Shown in pieces: positions 13,674-21,918 of a DNA stretch of 64,000 nucleotides. The stretch covers positions 364,636 to 428,635 of the forward strand of contig JAGYKD010000002.1 of the NCBI GenBank assembly GCA_018401695.1, in the 5' to 3' direction. Each line of letters starts with the position of its first letter. Position 1 is the first letter of the stretch. The stretch comes from Flavobacteriales bacterium. Lineage in GTDB: Bacteria; Bacteroidota; Bacteroidia; CAIKAF01. Below the pieces are notes generated by a model. It saw nothing but the letters and a program-made list of their open reading frames with translations. It ran no database searches and was not told where the DNA came from. The position numbers were made by a program, and so were the translations under genes.

Positions 13674-16160
13674 TTAAAAAGGGTACCCAATACCAATGTT
13701 TACCCGCAGATCATTAGATAGCTTAAAGCGTTCAATTACCCAGCGTTTGCCAGGGTCCATGGTTGGGTCACGCAGCGGAATGGCAAAGTCTAATCGGAAA
13801 ATAAAGAAACCCAAGTTTAGCCTAAGTCCAAGTCCTGTGCCGAGGGCAAATTCATCCATAAAACGATTCCATGCAAACTGTCCATTAGGGCGGTCGTTGT
13901 CCGATCGGCTGAGCCAAATGTTTCCGAAGTCGGCAAAAAAGGCTCCTTCCAAAAAGCCATACATAGGAAAGCGAAATTCGGCTTGTCCCAATAGTTTAAT
14001 ATCTCCCACCTGGTCTACCCGTCCGGTACCTTCTTGCTGGTAGGAGCCCGGGCCCAGACTACGAGGCAGCCAAGCCCTTAAATCGTTGGCTCCACCCGCA
14101 AAAAAGCTTTTTTCAAATGGCAATACATCTGTATTTCCATAGGCCCGACCCAAGCCCACGATGCTTCGAAAGGCCAACACTGTTTTTTTGCTAAAGGGGT
14201 AGTAATACCTAAAGTCAAATTCGGTGCGAATAAACTGGGCAAACTGAATACCAAAGACTTCAAATTTGCCCTCCTCATTGGTTTGCTTAGGAGCAAATAT
14301 ATGATGGCCTAAGGCCAGAAGATTACCTCCAACTTGGGCATTAAGCCGGGCAAAATAATAGGGTTTGTTGTTTGGGTTGGTAGAGCCATTGGTCATGGTA
14401 ATAGTGCCAGAACTGCTTTGGATATAGTGTTGCCGAAAGGAGTTTTGTACAAATAGATCTCCTGTTTCTTGCAAAAAAGCTTCGAACTCGGGGGTTTTAT
14501 TGATGTTAATAAGGCTTACTTCGGCCGCATTTACCTGATAAAACAATTCATGGCGGCGTTGAATCCATGAACGTTTTGGGGGAGGTTGGGTCCATTCGTA
14601 GCCAAACAAGACTGTAGAAACGGTGCGGTCGTAGTCAGGGCGTCTTTGGTAGTTTATGGAAGCCAAAACGCGGCTTCGGGGCCTTGCCCATTTGGAGATT
14701 TTAAAGGGAGCCAAAAATTTGGGTGTACTAAGGCTGATTTGGCCTCCTATCTCTAGGGTGTTAAAGGGCAAACCGTCGGTTGAAATATCGGCACTATCTC
14801 CTTGAATTACTTGTACTTCTGCACCTCCGTTGGCGCTGATTTCTAAGATTTCTGCACCTCTAAAAATATTTCGGTTGGTGTATCCGGCGCCCAAACTAAC
14901 CCCGAGGTTTCCGTCGGTATTGGTGCCTTGAATGTCGGCGGAAATGCCCTGGCGCGCCCCAGGAGAAAGCTCCACAAAGCAATCCAAACTATCTATTCGG
15001 TTACCTGTGATGCGGGGAACAAACCTGAGATTGATGTATCGAAACAACCTTAGGTCGCCCAAGGCCTTTCGGGTTAACGCCTCTGCCCTTGGTTGGTACA
15101 AATCTCCCGGGCGCATAAATAATGCGCGGGAAAGTACCTTTGGCCTTAGTTTACTCTTGCCGTTGTATTTTATCCAAATACCTTCGTAAAACAGGGAGTC
15201 TGAATAATCGCTAATGCTTAATCCCGGGTCATATTCGGGAATGACAATAATGCGTCCAATTCTAAATCGGTTGTGGTGGTCTATGCTCAAGGTGTCGCCT
15301 CTGTAAACCGCAGTATAATTGGGGTTTGGGATGTTCATTTCTATATGAACCTTATGGTTGCCCAAGGTGGTATCGGCTAAAAACTCTACTTTGTTTTTAT
15401 CGAACAAATAAAAACCTTGGTCTCTATAAATGGAGGCAATGCGTTCTCTTTCCTGATCCAATAATTGGAGGTCGAACTGAGCAGAATCTTGCTTGTAGGG
15501 CAGAATCTTATTTTTGAACTTATTTTTTTCGTAAAACCAGTCTAACGTAGGGTCTTTTACAGAGAAGAAAAGGCTGTCAATAAAATATGCCGGACCCCGA
15601 TTTACAAAGTAAAAGACTTCGGCCTTTTTTTTGCTGGGCCTAAGGGCCACCGAATCGCTTAGGGAAGCATAGAAGTAACCTTTGTTTTTTACATATTGCA
15701 GCATTTGGCTTTTAGTGCGTTCTATTCTGTTGGAATCCAATAGGGTAGGAGACTCTCCGATTTTTTGGAGCCATTCTCCGAACAGGAGTTTTTCTTTTTT
15801 AAGTTTTTTTGGTTTTTTCCCTTGGGCTATTCGGGCTTTATTGGCTTCTTGTATGGCCAAATTAATGGAATCCAACCTAGCCAATTGCTTTTGTTTTTTT
15901 TGCGCTAGTTTTTTGGGGTTAGGGATATTGTATACTTGAAGGTAAAACCTCCAAAATCCAAACCATTTACGGTTGAGCTTTTGGGTGTAGAAAGACTCTA
16001 TTTCGTCGCTGCCTTTGTAGCTGGCATCCGTTTCTACCACCTGCTGTTTTACAAGAAGGAATTCGCCCTCTTTGAGTCTTCTTGTGGGACTGCACGCAAG
16101 GAGTACAAAGGCAAAAAAAACTGCCCAAACCGCTAAGGAGAAAAACTGGCCCGGTTTCAC
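13674..16160 (-). CDS. tamL: TamL-type BamA-family outer-membrane assembly lipoprotein
   Basis: This 828-aa protein has a GTG start, signal peptide and lipobox (FVLLAC, Cys23), which makes it a lipoprotein form of the Omp85 family as known in Bacteroidota. POTRA-like segments occupy roughly residues 25-420 (RIASIYRDQGFYLF, IGRIIVIPEYDPG, RRKALGDLRLFRYINLRF-type pattern). The C-terminal ~400 residues form a 16-strand barrel ending in a terminal Phe (VNIGIGYPF). TamL partners TamB in outer-membrane assembly. It is divergent from a SpoU methyltransferase with a ~70-bp shared promoter region. A Lys-rich insertion (KARIAQGKKPKKLKKEK) near residue 110 is notable. Confidence 0.9.
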   Translation of the reverse strand: MKPGQFFSLAVWAVFFAFVLLACSPTRRLKEGEFLLVKQQVVETDASYKGSDEIESFYTQKLNRKWFGFWRFYLQVYNIPNPKKLAQKKQKQLARLDSINLAIQEANKARIAQGKKPKKLKKEKLLFGEWLQKIGESPTLLDSNRIERTKSQMLQYVKNKGYFYASLSDSVALRPSKKKAEVFYFVNRGPAYFIDSLFFSVKDPTLDWFYEKNKFKNKILPYKQDSAQFDLQLLDQERERIASIYRDQGFYLFDKNKVEFLADTTLGNHKVHIEMNIPNPNYTAVYRGDTLSIDHHNRFRIGRIIVIPEYDPGLSISDYSDSLFYEGIWIKYNGKSKLRPKVLSRALFMRPGDLYQPRAEALTRKALGDLRLFRYINLRFVPRITGNRIDSLDCFVELSPGARQGISADIQGTNTDGNLGVSLGAGYTNRNIFRGAEILEISANGGAEVQVIQGDSADISTDGLPFNTLEIGGQISLSTPKFLAPFKISKWARPRSRVLASINYQRRPDYDRTVSTVLFGYEWTQPPPKRSWIQRRHELFYQVNAAEVSLININKTPEFEAFLQETGDLFVQNSFRQHYIQSSSGTITMTNGSTNPNNKPYYFARLNAQVGGNLLALGHHIFAPKQTNEEGKFEVFGIQFAQFIRTEFDFRYYYPFSKKTVLAFRSIVGLGRAYGNTDVLPFEKSFFAGGANDLRAWLPRSLGPGSYQQEGTGRVDQVGDIKLLGQAEFRFPMYGFLEGAFFADFGNIWLSRSDNDRPNGQFAWNRFMDEFALGTGLGLRLNLGFFIFRLDFAIPLRDPTMDPGKRWVIERFKLSNDLRVNIGIGYPF

Positions 16161-16164
16161 GCTG

Positions 16165-16172
16165 CGAAGTTA
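16165..16172 (-). promoter_or_regulatory. -7 box of tamL
   Basis: TAACTTCG on the minus strand, one mismatch to TAnnTTTG, is followed by 4 nt and the GTG start. This predicts a leaderless or nearly leaderless mRNA. Confidence 0.45.
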
Positions 16173-16216
16173 CATCTTATTGATGCTTGCCGCTACAAAA
16201 TCCTTGCCGCTTACAC

Positions 16217-16224
16217 TACCTTTG
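16217..16224 (+). promoter_or_regulatory. -7 box of the SpoU methyltransferase gene
   Basis: TACCTTTG, a perfect TAnnTTTG, ends 4 nt before the ATG at 16229. It supports that start and a leaderless transcript. Confidence 0.6.
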
Positions 16225-16228
16225 TAGC

Positions 16229-16984
16229 ATGGAAGAAATTTCCAAGGCACAGAAGCAAATTTTTGAGCGTTTAGGGGAAGCAAAGGTTCGGAAAAAGAGC
16301 ACATTGTTTGCTGCGGAGGGCCTTAAATGCATTCAGGACTTAATGAAATTTGGGGCCAAAGCCAAGTGGTTGGCCTATTCCAAACCTGAGCTTTGGAGTC
16401 GATTCGAGCTGCCCGAAAGCGCCAAAGAAACTCCGGTTTTTGATGCCCAGGCTTATCCCAAACTCGGTCACTTGGCTACTCCTGCAGGTTTCTTTGGGGT
16501 CTTTTTTCAAAAGCCTTATGGGGCTGCCCATGAACTAAAGCAAGTGCCCACGCTTATTTTAGATGGCATAAAAGATCCTGGAAATTTAGGCACCATGTTG
16601 CGCACCGCGCATTGGTTTGGTTTAGGCCAAGTAATTCTTACCCAAGGTTGTGTAGATCCATACAACCCCAAAACGGTGCAAGCCACCATGGGAAGTTTGG
16701 TGGCCTTATCCTTGTTTCGATTTGCTACCGAAGAATTGGTGGCTGTACTGCCCAATTTGGGTCTTAAGCCAATAGCCTTGAGTCTTGAGGGGACACCTTT
16801 GCCCGCAGATGCTAATATAGAGTCCAAGGCATTGATTGTTGGCAGTGAATCTCATGGGGTAAGTCCCGAGCTGCTCCGGGTTTCCGAAGCATGGTATTTA
16901 CCCTCGGCCCATCCCCAAAACGCACCTGAGTCTTTAAATGCGGCGGTTAGTCTTGCGGCTGTCCTTGGTCGCCTAATGCTTTAA
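16229..16984 (+). CDS. SpoU/TrmH-family RNA 2'-O-methyltransferase
   Basis: This 251-aa SPOUT methyltransferase has an N-terminal RNA-binding substrate domain (KKSTLFAAEGLKCIQDLM) and the three SpoU motifs: LDGIKDPGNLGTMLRTA (motif 1), LIVGSESHGVSPELL (motif 2) and ESLNAAVSLAAVLGRLML (motif 3, the knot that binds SAM). It probably methylates a ribose in 23S rRNA (RlmB/TsnR-like); the exact site cannot be read. The start at 16229 is chosen from the homology start MEEISKAQ and the promoter box. Its 3' end overlaps convergent glpD by 38 bp. Confidence 0.92.
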   Translation: MEEISKAQKQIFERLGEAKVRKKSTLFAAEGLKCIQDLMKFGAKAKWLAYSKPELWSRFELPESAKETPVFDAQAYPKLGHLATPAGFFGVFFQKPYGAAHELKQVPTLILDGIKDPGNLGTMLRTAHWFGLGQVILTQGCVDPYNPKTVQATMGSLVALSLFRFATEELVAVLPNLGLKPIALSLEGTPLPADANIESKALIVGSESHGVSPELLRVSEAWYLPSAHPQNAPESLNAAVSLAAVLGRLML

Positions 16985-18416
16985 AAAGATAAGCAGTAAG
17001 GCGCTCTTTTTCCTTTCGTTTTTCTTCTTGGGGGGCTTGCGGCCACCACCAACTCCACCATGCCTCCCGGTGGTTCAAATAGTCCAAAATATCCTCAAAG
17101 CCAGACGAAAACCTCCGAAATAAGAGGTCGTCGGGAAATAGGGCTGCACCGCATGTCTTGTAAAAAGGGGCGTTTATCTTTGTTTTGTTTTTTGGAATTT
17201 TAGGCAAAGGCTCAAGGGTAGGGTAGTCTTTTATAATAGGCGGCAATTTTTCTTTGAACAGTGCTTTAAGCCCATCTTCGCCCATTTGTCTAAAAATGGT
17301 CCACTTACCTCCCAAGAGACTTACCACCCCCGGGGCATGCTCTAGGACCAAATGCTTTCGGCTAATGGAAGAAGCCATTTTGCCGGATTTTCCAGCTAAA
17401 TATACCAAGGGCCGTATGCCGGAGAATTGCCACAATATGTCCTCCTTATTGGGCTTTTTTCCAACATATTTTTCAATAGAGTCCAAAATTTCTTGAACTT
17501 CCTCCTTTTGAGGTTCCGGAATTTTTGGAAATTCATTTAAGACTACTTCGGTAGTGCCCGCCAGCCATTTGTTTTGCCAAGGAACCATAAAAAAAACTCT
17601 GCCATGGTTTACCGGAACTACCAGGGCCTGTTTCCAATCCATAAAATTGCCTTTGAGCAATAAATGGCTTCCCTGACTCCAAACCATACGATGTGGGCAA
17701 GAAAAACCCCACTCTTCCAAATTTTTGATGGATTCAGGACCGGTTGCATTGAGCACATGGTTGGCAGCTAAGCAAAATGGCGCTCCATCCAACTCATCCA
17801 ATCCCTGAATTTCCCAAGTGTTTCCTGCAGCTTTGAGTCCACGCACGCGGATATGGTTGAGTACATGTGGCGTATGGGCGTCCATCTGCATCCATAAAGC
17901 CGATAAAAACCCTTGGTCGGCAAAGGTTGCGTCCAAATAACTTAGTCCTTTTTTAGCCTTTCCGTTAAAACCCGGCAAAGCCTTTAAGAATTGTTCTTTG
18001 TTTAGGTATTTGTGGCGCTCATTTTTGGGAAGTCCGGCTTTTTGGTCATACCACCAAAGTCCTAAGCGGTAAGTAATGGCTTGCCTAAAGTTTTGCGCAG
18101 GAAGAATGAATCTTTGTTTGGTGCAAAAATTAGGGTAGGTTTTGAGCATCCACTGGCGCTCACGGAGTGCTTCTTTCACCAGCGAAAACTCTCCCTGGGC
18201 CAAATAACGAATGCCCCCATGCAGCAATTTAGTGGATCGACTCGAGGTGCCTTGGCCAATGTCGCCGGAGGTAATCCAATAGAAGGATATTCCCCGAATC
18301 CAAGCTTCTAAAGCTACTCCGGCCCCGGTGGCACCGCCACCAATGATGCACAATTGTCTTGGAGGTTCTTGATGGAACCCCTGAATGCGGTGTTTACGGA
18401 GTTCAACTCCATTCAT
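16947..18416 (-). CDS. glpD: Aerobic glycerol-3-phosphate dehydrogenase (FAD)
   Basis: This 489-aa protein carries an N-terminal FAD site (CIIGGGATGAGVALEA) and the GlpD signature (SSRSTKLLHGGIRYLAQGEFSLVKEAL), then DAO-fold segments (HVLNATGPES, GRVFFMVPWQNKWLAGTTEV, FSGIRPLVY, LLGGKWTIFRQMGEDG). It oxidises sn-glycerol-3-phosphate to DHAP and passes electrons to the quinone pool at the inner membrane. The C-terminal domain after the DAO part is short and ends in a Trp-rich stretch (AWWSWWWPQAPQ), so it is a compact GlpD. The start overlaps the stop of the upstream gene by 4 nt. Confidence 0.92.
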   Translation of the reverse strand: MNGVELRKHRIQGFHQEPPRQLCIIGGGATGAGVALEAWIRGISFYWITSGDIGQGTSSRSTKLLHGGIRYLAQGEFSLVKEALRERQWMLKTYPNFCTKQRFILPAQNFRQAITYRLGLWWYDQKAGLPKNERHKYLNKEQFLKALPGFNGKAKKGLSYLDATFADQGFLSALWMQMDAHTPHVLNHIRVRGLKAAGNTWEIQGLDELDGAPFCLAANHVLNATGPESIKNLEEWGFSCPHRMVWSQGSHLLLKGNFMDWKQALVVPVNHGRVFFMVPWQNKWLAGTTEVVLNEFPKIPEPQKEEVQEILDSIEKYVGKKPNKEDILWQFSGIRPLVYLAGKSGKMASSISRKHLVLEHAPGVVSLLGGKWTIFRQMGEDGLKALFKEKLPPIIKDYPTLEPLPKIPKNKTKINAPFYKTCGAALFPDDLLFRRFSSGFEDILDYLNHREAWWSWWWPQAPQEEKRKEKERLTAYLFKALGDQGQPQD

Positions 18417-18976
18417 GAGCGGCTTAAATCCACGTGGTGGTTGAGCAGCTGCACCAATTTGAGTGCCTCATTTTCGCTGAGGTGTTGCCCCAGGCGGTAG
18501 GCTGCACCGGATTCCCCTAAGGCTACTTTTCCACCGGCAACGACCCACCAAGAACTGTAAAAAAATTGATCGAGTTTTTGTTTGTCTTTCAATACTCTAA
18601 AGGGCCTTTCGTGCTTTAGACGAAAGTACTGAGGCTTGCCTTTTTTTCCATGAATGTCGCGTCGCATCATAAACTGATTCCCATTTAAAAACAGGGTCTC
18701 CATGCCGTATTTTTTAAAATAATAGGCTTTGGTTATGATGAAGGAAAAATAGCCCCAAAAGGCAAGAAAAACAATCAAAAACAGCTTGACATCTCTTTCG
18801 TAGTCCAAAAAAAGACCTGAAGCCATAATGAACCCGGACAAATACCAGGCAATCAACCAGGCTTTCATATAGCCAATACGCTTGGTGTCTTGCTTTCCGG
18901 CTCCTTTAATATGAACCGTTAGACCCTCTTCGGAGACTTGGTAGGCAATGCGTTCGCTCAACAATTTCATAGACAT
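18413..18976 (-). CDS. Hypothetical membrane protein with two transmembrane helices
   Basis: This 187-aa protein has two hydrophobic helices back to back (AWLIAWYLSGFIMASGLFL and VKLFLIVFLAFWGYFSFII, residues ~38-80). Cytoplasmic-type N- and C-terminal segments flank them; the C-terminal part (MMRRDIHGKKGKPQYFRLKHERPFRVL) suggests a PH-like beta domain. I do not recognise the family. It lies directly upstream of glpD with a 4-nt overlap (ATGA), so the two are co-transcribed, but no functional link is evident. Confidence 0.75.
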   Translation of the reverse strand: MSMKLLSERIAYQVSEEGLTVHIKGAGKQDTKRIGYMKAWLIAWYLSGFIMASGLFLDYERDVKLFLIVFLAFWGYFSFIITKAYYFKKYGMETLFLNGNQFMMRRDIHGKKGKPQYFRLKHERPFRVLKDKQKLDQFFYSSWWVVAGGKVALGESGAAYRLGQHLSENEALKLVQLLNHHVDLSRS

Positions 18977-19074
18977 CTATTCAACACCACAGGAGCGTAT
19001 TGGTTTTAGCAAAGATAGCTATTTGGAGCGGTTCCCTAAATCAATCCAAATGCATCAAACCTGCATATTTTGGG

Positions 19075-19082
19075 TATTTTTG
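19075..19082 (+). promoter_or_regulatory. -7 box of trmD
   Basis: TATTTTTG is followed by CGGT and the ATG at 19087. It supports the shorter start and a leaderless mRNA. Confidence 0.6.
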
Positions 19083-19086
19083 CGGT

Positions 19087-19773
19087 ATGAAATTGCATAT
19101 TCTGGCAGTGGTTCCTGAATTGTTGGAGAGCTTTTTAAAGCATTCCATACCAGGAAGGGCCGTAGCTCAAGGCAAGGTAGAGTTAAAAATCATAGCTCTC
19201 AGAAACCATGGTACCGGAAATTATAAATCCATTGACGACTATCCCTATGGAGGGGGCGGAGGAATGGTGCTTGCCTGCGGACCTTTGTCCGAATGTCTAG
19301 ATGAGCTTATGGAAGAAACCAACTACGACGAAATTATTTACTTAAGTCCGGATGGAGAACAACTTCAACAAAAAGAGGTAAACCGATTAAGTACTCAACA
19401 GAATATTTTATTGGTTTGTGGGCATTATAAAGGCATCGATCAGCGCATTAGAGACAGCTACATAACCAAGGAGATTTCGATTGGAGATTATGTGTTGAGT
19501 GGGGGAGAGTTGGCTGCTGCAGTATTGGCCGATGCTATTATTCGGATACTTCCGGGTGCTATAGGCGATGAAATGTCAGCGCTTAGCGATAGTCATCAAG
19601 ACGCTTTGCTGGCCCCTCCGGTCTATACTCGTCCTGAGGTGTGGAGAGGAAAGGAAGTTCCTTCCATACTACTTTCCGGCAACGATAAAGCGATTGCCGA
19701 ATGGCGATTGGAGCAAAGTATAGAACGCACCAAAAAGCTACGGCCTGATTTATTGAAGCCTGAAGAGGAATAA
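19087..19773 (+). CDS. trmD: tRNA (guanine-N1-)-methyltransferase
   Basis: This 228-aa SPOUT enzyme makes m1G37 in tRNAs reading CNN and GGG codons, preventing frameshifts. Family motifs are the start MKLHILAVVPELLESFLKHS, DDYPYGGGGGMVL, LLVCGHYKGIDQRI and ISIGDYVLSGGELAAAVLAD (the SAM knot), plus PVYTRPEVWRGKEVPSILLSG. The frame could start at 19000, but those extra residues are not family-like and the -7 box lies inside them. trmD usually neighbours rimM and rpsP; here those lie 34 kb away. Its stop is 3 bp from the convergent gene. Confidence 0.95.
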   Translation: MKLHILAVVPELLESFLKHSIPGRAVAQGKVELKIIALRNHGTGNYKSIDDYPYGGGGGMVLACGPLSECLDELMEETNYDEIIYLSPDGEQLQQKEVNRLSTQQNILLVCGHYKGIDQRIRDSYITKEISIGDYVLSGGELAAAVLADAIIRILPGAIGDEMSALSDSHQDALLAPPVYTRPEVWRGKEVPSILLSGNDKAIAEWRLEQSIERTKKLRPDLLKPEEE

Positions 19774-19776
19774 GGA

Positions 19777-20730
19777 TTAAGGCAGGTACTTACCCTCCAA
19801 GCTTAAGCTCTGCCATGCCTTTTGCCAAGCCGAAGCATAAAACTCTCTTTGGGCCAAAGGCCAAGCACCTTCCAAAACATAAGCGTGCAAACTGCTGTCT
19901 TGTTGCATTAGGTAATACCATTTTTGGGTTTCCTTTTTGTCGGTAGTAATGGATATTCCCTCTATATCTAACCCCTTCCATCCGGACTTTTCTCGCTCTT
20001 TAGCAACCTTGTGATTTGAGGCTTTTTTGGCGACATCCTTTGCCAAGTCTGCCATAGTGGCACTGCTCAAGCTGTCGGTAATATTACTTCGGTACAATTT
20101 TATATCGGACCTGCCATCGGTAAACCAAGCCAATACACTATCGCCATCCTCCTCGGTCTTTTTTACCAACCAATGGTAGGCAATATCCAAACTAAAGCCC
20201 GGCCCTTTCCGTGGTCCAAATTCAAAAGGTAGGTAGGATAAACTACTAAGCAATTGATCTTGAATGCCTACATAAGATACGGCATTGCCCTCCCCAATTT
20301 CAAAGTAAAACAGCACGGAGTTGTATTGGTGGTTTATGTGGAAATGCGCCAAATAAAGGGTGCTTAAGTATCTGGCATCGCCATAAATAAAAGAAATAAC
20401 CACCCGATCGGCAGGAATTCCATTTAAGGTTCCGGAGTTTACCTCCATGGCTTGCACGTTTTGAAGATTGGGGTCTTGGTAAAGGTCCAAGGCCAAATAC
20501 CTTAGACTATCGGCATTAAATGCGGGGTGAACCTTATACAGAATCACATTAAACTCTGTTTTGGTATCTGTAATAACCCAAGACCTTTGGCCGGTGCGTT
20601 GGAATTGCCATTCTTGAGGAACGTTCAATTGCACATAATGCGGCTCCAGCCTTTGCTGAGCAAAAAGACCGGAGCTTTGAAAAGCTACACAAAGCAATAC
20701 AAGGGAACGGATATGGATAAAAAGTCTCAT
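19777..20730 (-). CDS. Secreted hypothetical protein
   Basis: This 317-aa protein has a signal peptide (FIHIRSLVLLCVAFQSSGLF, cleavage near LFAQ-Q). Two similar-looking halves follow (residues ~30-150 and ~175-315), each with PsbP/DcrB-like features such as a strand with W (WQFQRTGQRSWVITDTKTEFN; GFSLDIAYHWLVKKT..DSVLAWFTDG). I do not recognise a named family. The product is probably periplasmic or exported. It has its own leaderless-type promoter and is convergent with trmD. Confidence 0.75.
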   Translation of the reverse strand: MRLFIHIRSLVLLCVAFQSSGLFAQQRLEPHYVQLNVPQEWQFQRTGQRSWVITDTKTEFNVILYKVHPAFNADSLRYLALDLYQDPNLQNVQAMEVNSGTLNGIPADRVVISFIYGDARYLSTLYLAHFHINHQYNSVLFYFEIGEGNAVSYVGIQDQLLSSLSYLPFEFGPRKGPGFSLDIAYHWLVKKTEEDGDSVLAWFTDGRSDIKLYRSNITDSLSSATMADLAKDVAKKASNHKVAKEREKSGWKGLDIEGISITTDKKETQKWYYLMQQDSSLHAYVLEGAWPLAQREFYASAWQKAWQSLSLEGKYLP

Positions 20731-20734
20731 ATTT

Positions 20735-20742
20735 CAAAGGTA
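20735..20742 (-). promoter_or_regulatory. -7 box of the secreted-protein gene
   Basis: Minus-strand TACCTTTG is followed by AAAT and the ATG at 20730. Confidence 0.6.
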
Positions 20743-20907
20743 CAATTCTCGTGCCGAGCTCGCGGAAAAATGAGGTTTTACTCCAAATTAATGAAGGAAA
20801 AGCTTTAAATAGGATAGAAGGAGCAAAGAATCGCAAAATGGGACAAACATCGTATAGGACTAGAGCACTATTTCTCAGATATTTGTCTCGAACCAAATGT
20901 AAGACGT

Positions 20908-21654
20908 ATGAAACCACGTGCACTCGCCCTATTGGGCCTCGCTTCACTTTTTGTTGTTAGCTCTTGTTCAGACGACACAGACGACGATAACAACAACAAC
21001 CAAACAACTCAGGAATCCACTCCTTCTCCAACCATTCCTGCGGGAGCCGGTGGTGGCTTAATTTCCATTCAAACTAAAACCACCCAATCTACTCCTATTG
21101 GTGAAATGGATATCTTGTTTGGAACGGCTGTGGCTGTTTTTGGTCCAACCGGTGCATTTTTAGATGCCGGAGCCGTTAGCGTTAATAACGAAAGCTTAGA
21201 CAAGCAATCCAACAACAGCTACACCTACATGCCCGGACCAACTTCCGCCACAGGTATTGACTTTAATAATGGAGATGCCGACTGGGATGTAGCAGGATCG
21301 GGCAGTGTTTCGGCCTTTACTTTTTCCGATTCACAAGCTTGGCCTTCTATCGGTGCTATCGATCATTCGGGTCCGGTATCTACCGGTGGTGATTTTACTT
21401 TGCAAGCCACCACTTCCATTACCAGTGCCGACTCGGTGATATTTTCTGTGGCCGGACCTTCAGGTAATTTGTTGTATACCGCACCCGGAGGAACCAATTC
21501 CCACACCTTTACTCAAGCAGAAATGGCTACTGTGGGCGCAGGTCAGGGCTACATTCAAATTGCACCCTATAATGTGAACATCGAAAACATCCATGGGGAA
21601 GATTACTATTTCATTAAGGAAACCGTGGTTTCCGAAAGCGTCACTTTGGAGTAA
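20908..21654 (+). CDS. Surface-type lipoprotein, function unknown
   Basis: This 248-aa protein has a type II signal (LASLFVVSSC, Cys20) followed at once by SDDTDDDNNNN. An acidic stretch directly after the lipidated Cys resembles the Bacteroidota lipoprotein export signal that sends lipoproteins to the cell surface. The mature part is Ser/Thr/Gly-rich beta structure with no domain I know. It is a single-gene unit followed by a terminator. Surface exposure is inferred. Confidence 0.75.
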   Translation: MKPRALALLGLASLFVVSSCSDDTDDDNNNNQTTQESTPSPTIPAGAGGGLISIQTKTTQSTPIGEMDILFGTAVAVFGPTGAFLDAGAVSVNNESLDKQSNNSYTYMPGPTSATGIDFNNGDADWDVAGSGSVSAFTFSDSQAWPSIGAIDHSGPVSTGGDFTLQATTSITSADSVIFSVAGPSGNLLYTAPGGTNSHTFTQAEMATVGAGQGYIQIAPYNVNIENIHGEDYYFIKETVVSESVTLE

Positions 21655-21678
21655 TCCTGTGACCGATTTGGACAGAAA

Positions 21679-21708
21679 GGCCGAACCCTTAGGGTTTCGG
21701 CTTTTTTT
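21679..21708 (+). terminator. Rho-independent terminator of the lipoprotein gene
   Basis: GGCCGAACCC-TTA-GGGTTTCGGC forms a hairpin with one bulge, followed by a run of seven T, 24 nt after the stop codon. Confidence 0.85.
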
Positions 21709-21736
21709 ATGCTTTACACACGGAGCTTGAGGCGCA

Positions 21737-21874
21737 GGGATAGAGGCCGGGAGCGCTTTTTGGCAGAGGCTATAGGCGGCTTAGGCGCGGACGTGGAGCT
21801 TAGCGGAACGCCCACAGCCTTAGCCGCCTAAGCCTAGGCCGAAAAGCCGAAGGCCGAAAGCCCGTTAGCGCCCC
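21737..21874 (+). repeat. Structured element E6 (divergent member)
   Basis: It begins GGGATAGA rather than GGATGGA. A long stem (TAGGCGGCTTAGGCG against GCCTTAGCCGCCTA) carries a top containing GCGGACGTGGAGC..GCGGAACGCC. It lacks a clean GACAGCC end. It lies after the lipoprotein terminator and just before the ppk1 promoter. Confidence 0.5.
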
Positions 21875-21907
21875 AAAATAGCCCTTTCGTTCCCTGAGGC
21901 AATTGTG

Positions 21908-21915
21908 TACTTTTG
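21908..21915 (+). promoter_or_regulatory. -7 box of ppk1
   Basis: TACTTTTG ends 3 nt before the ATG at 21919. A TTTCG 19 nt upstream could be the -33 element. A leaderless mRNA is predicted. Confidence 0.6.
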
Positions 21916-21918
21916 CAC

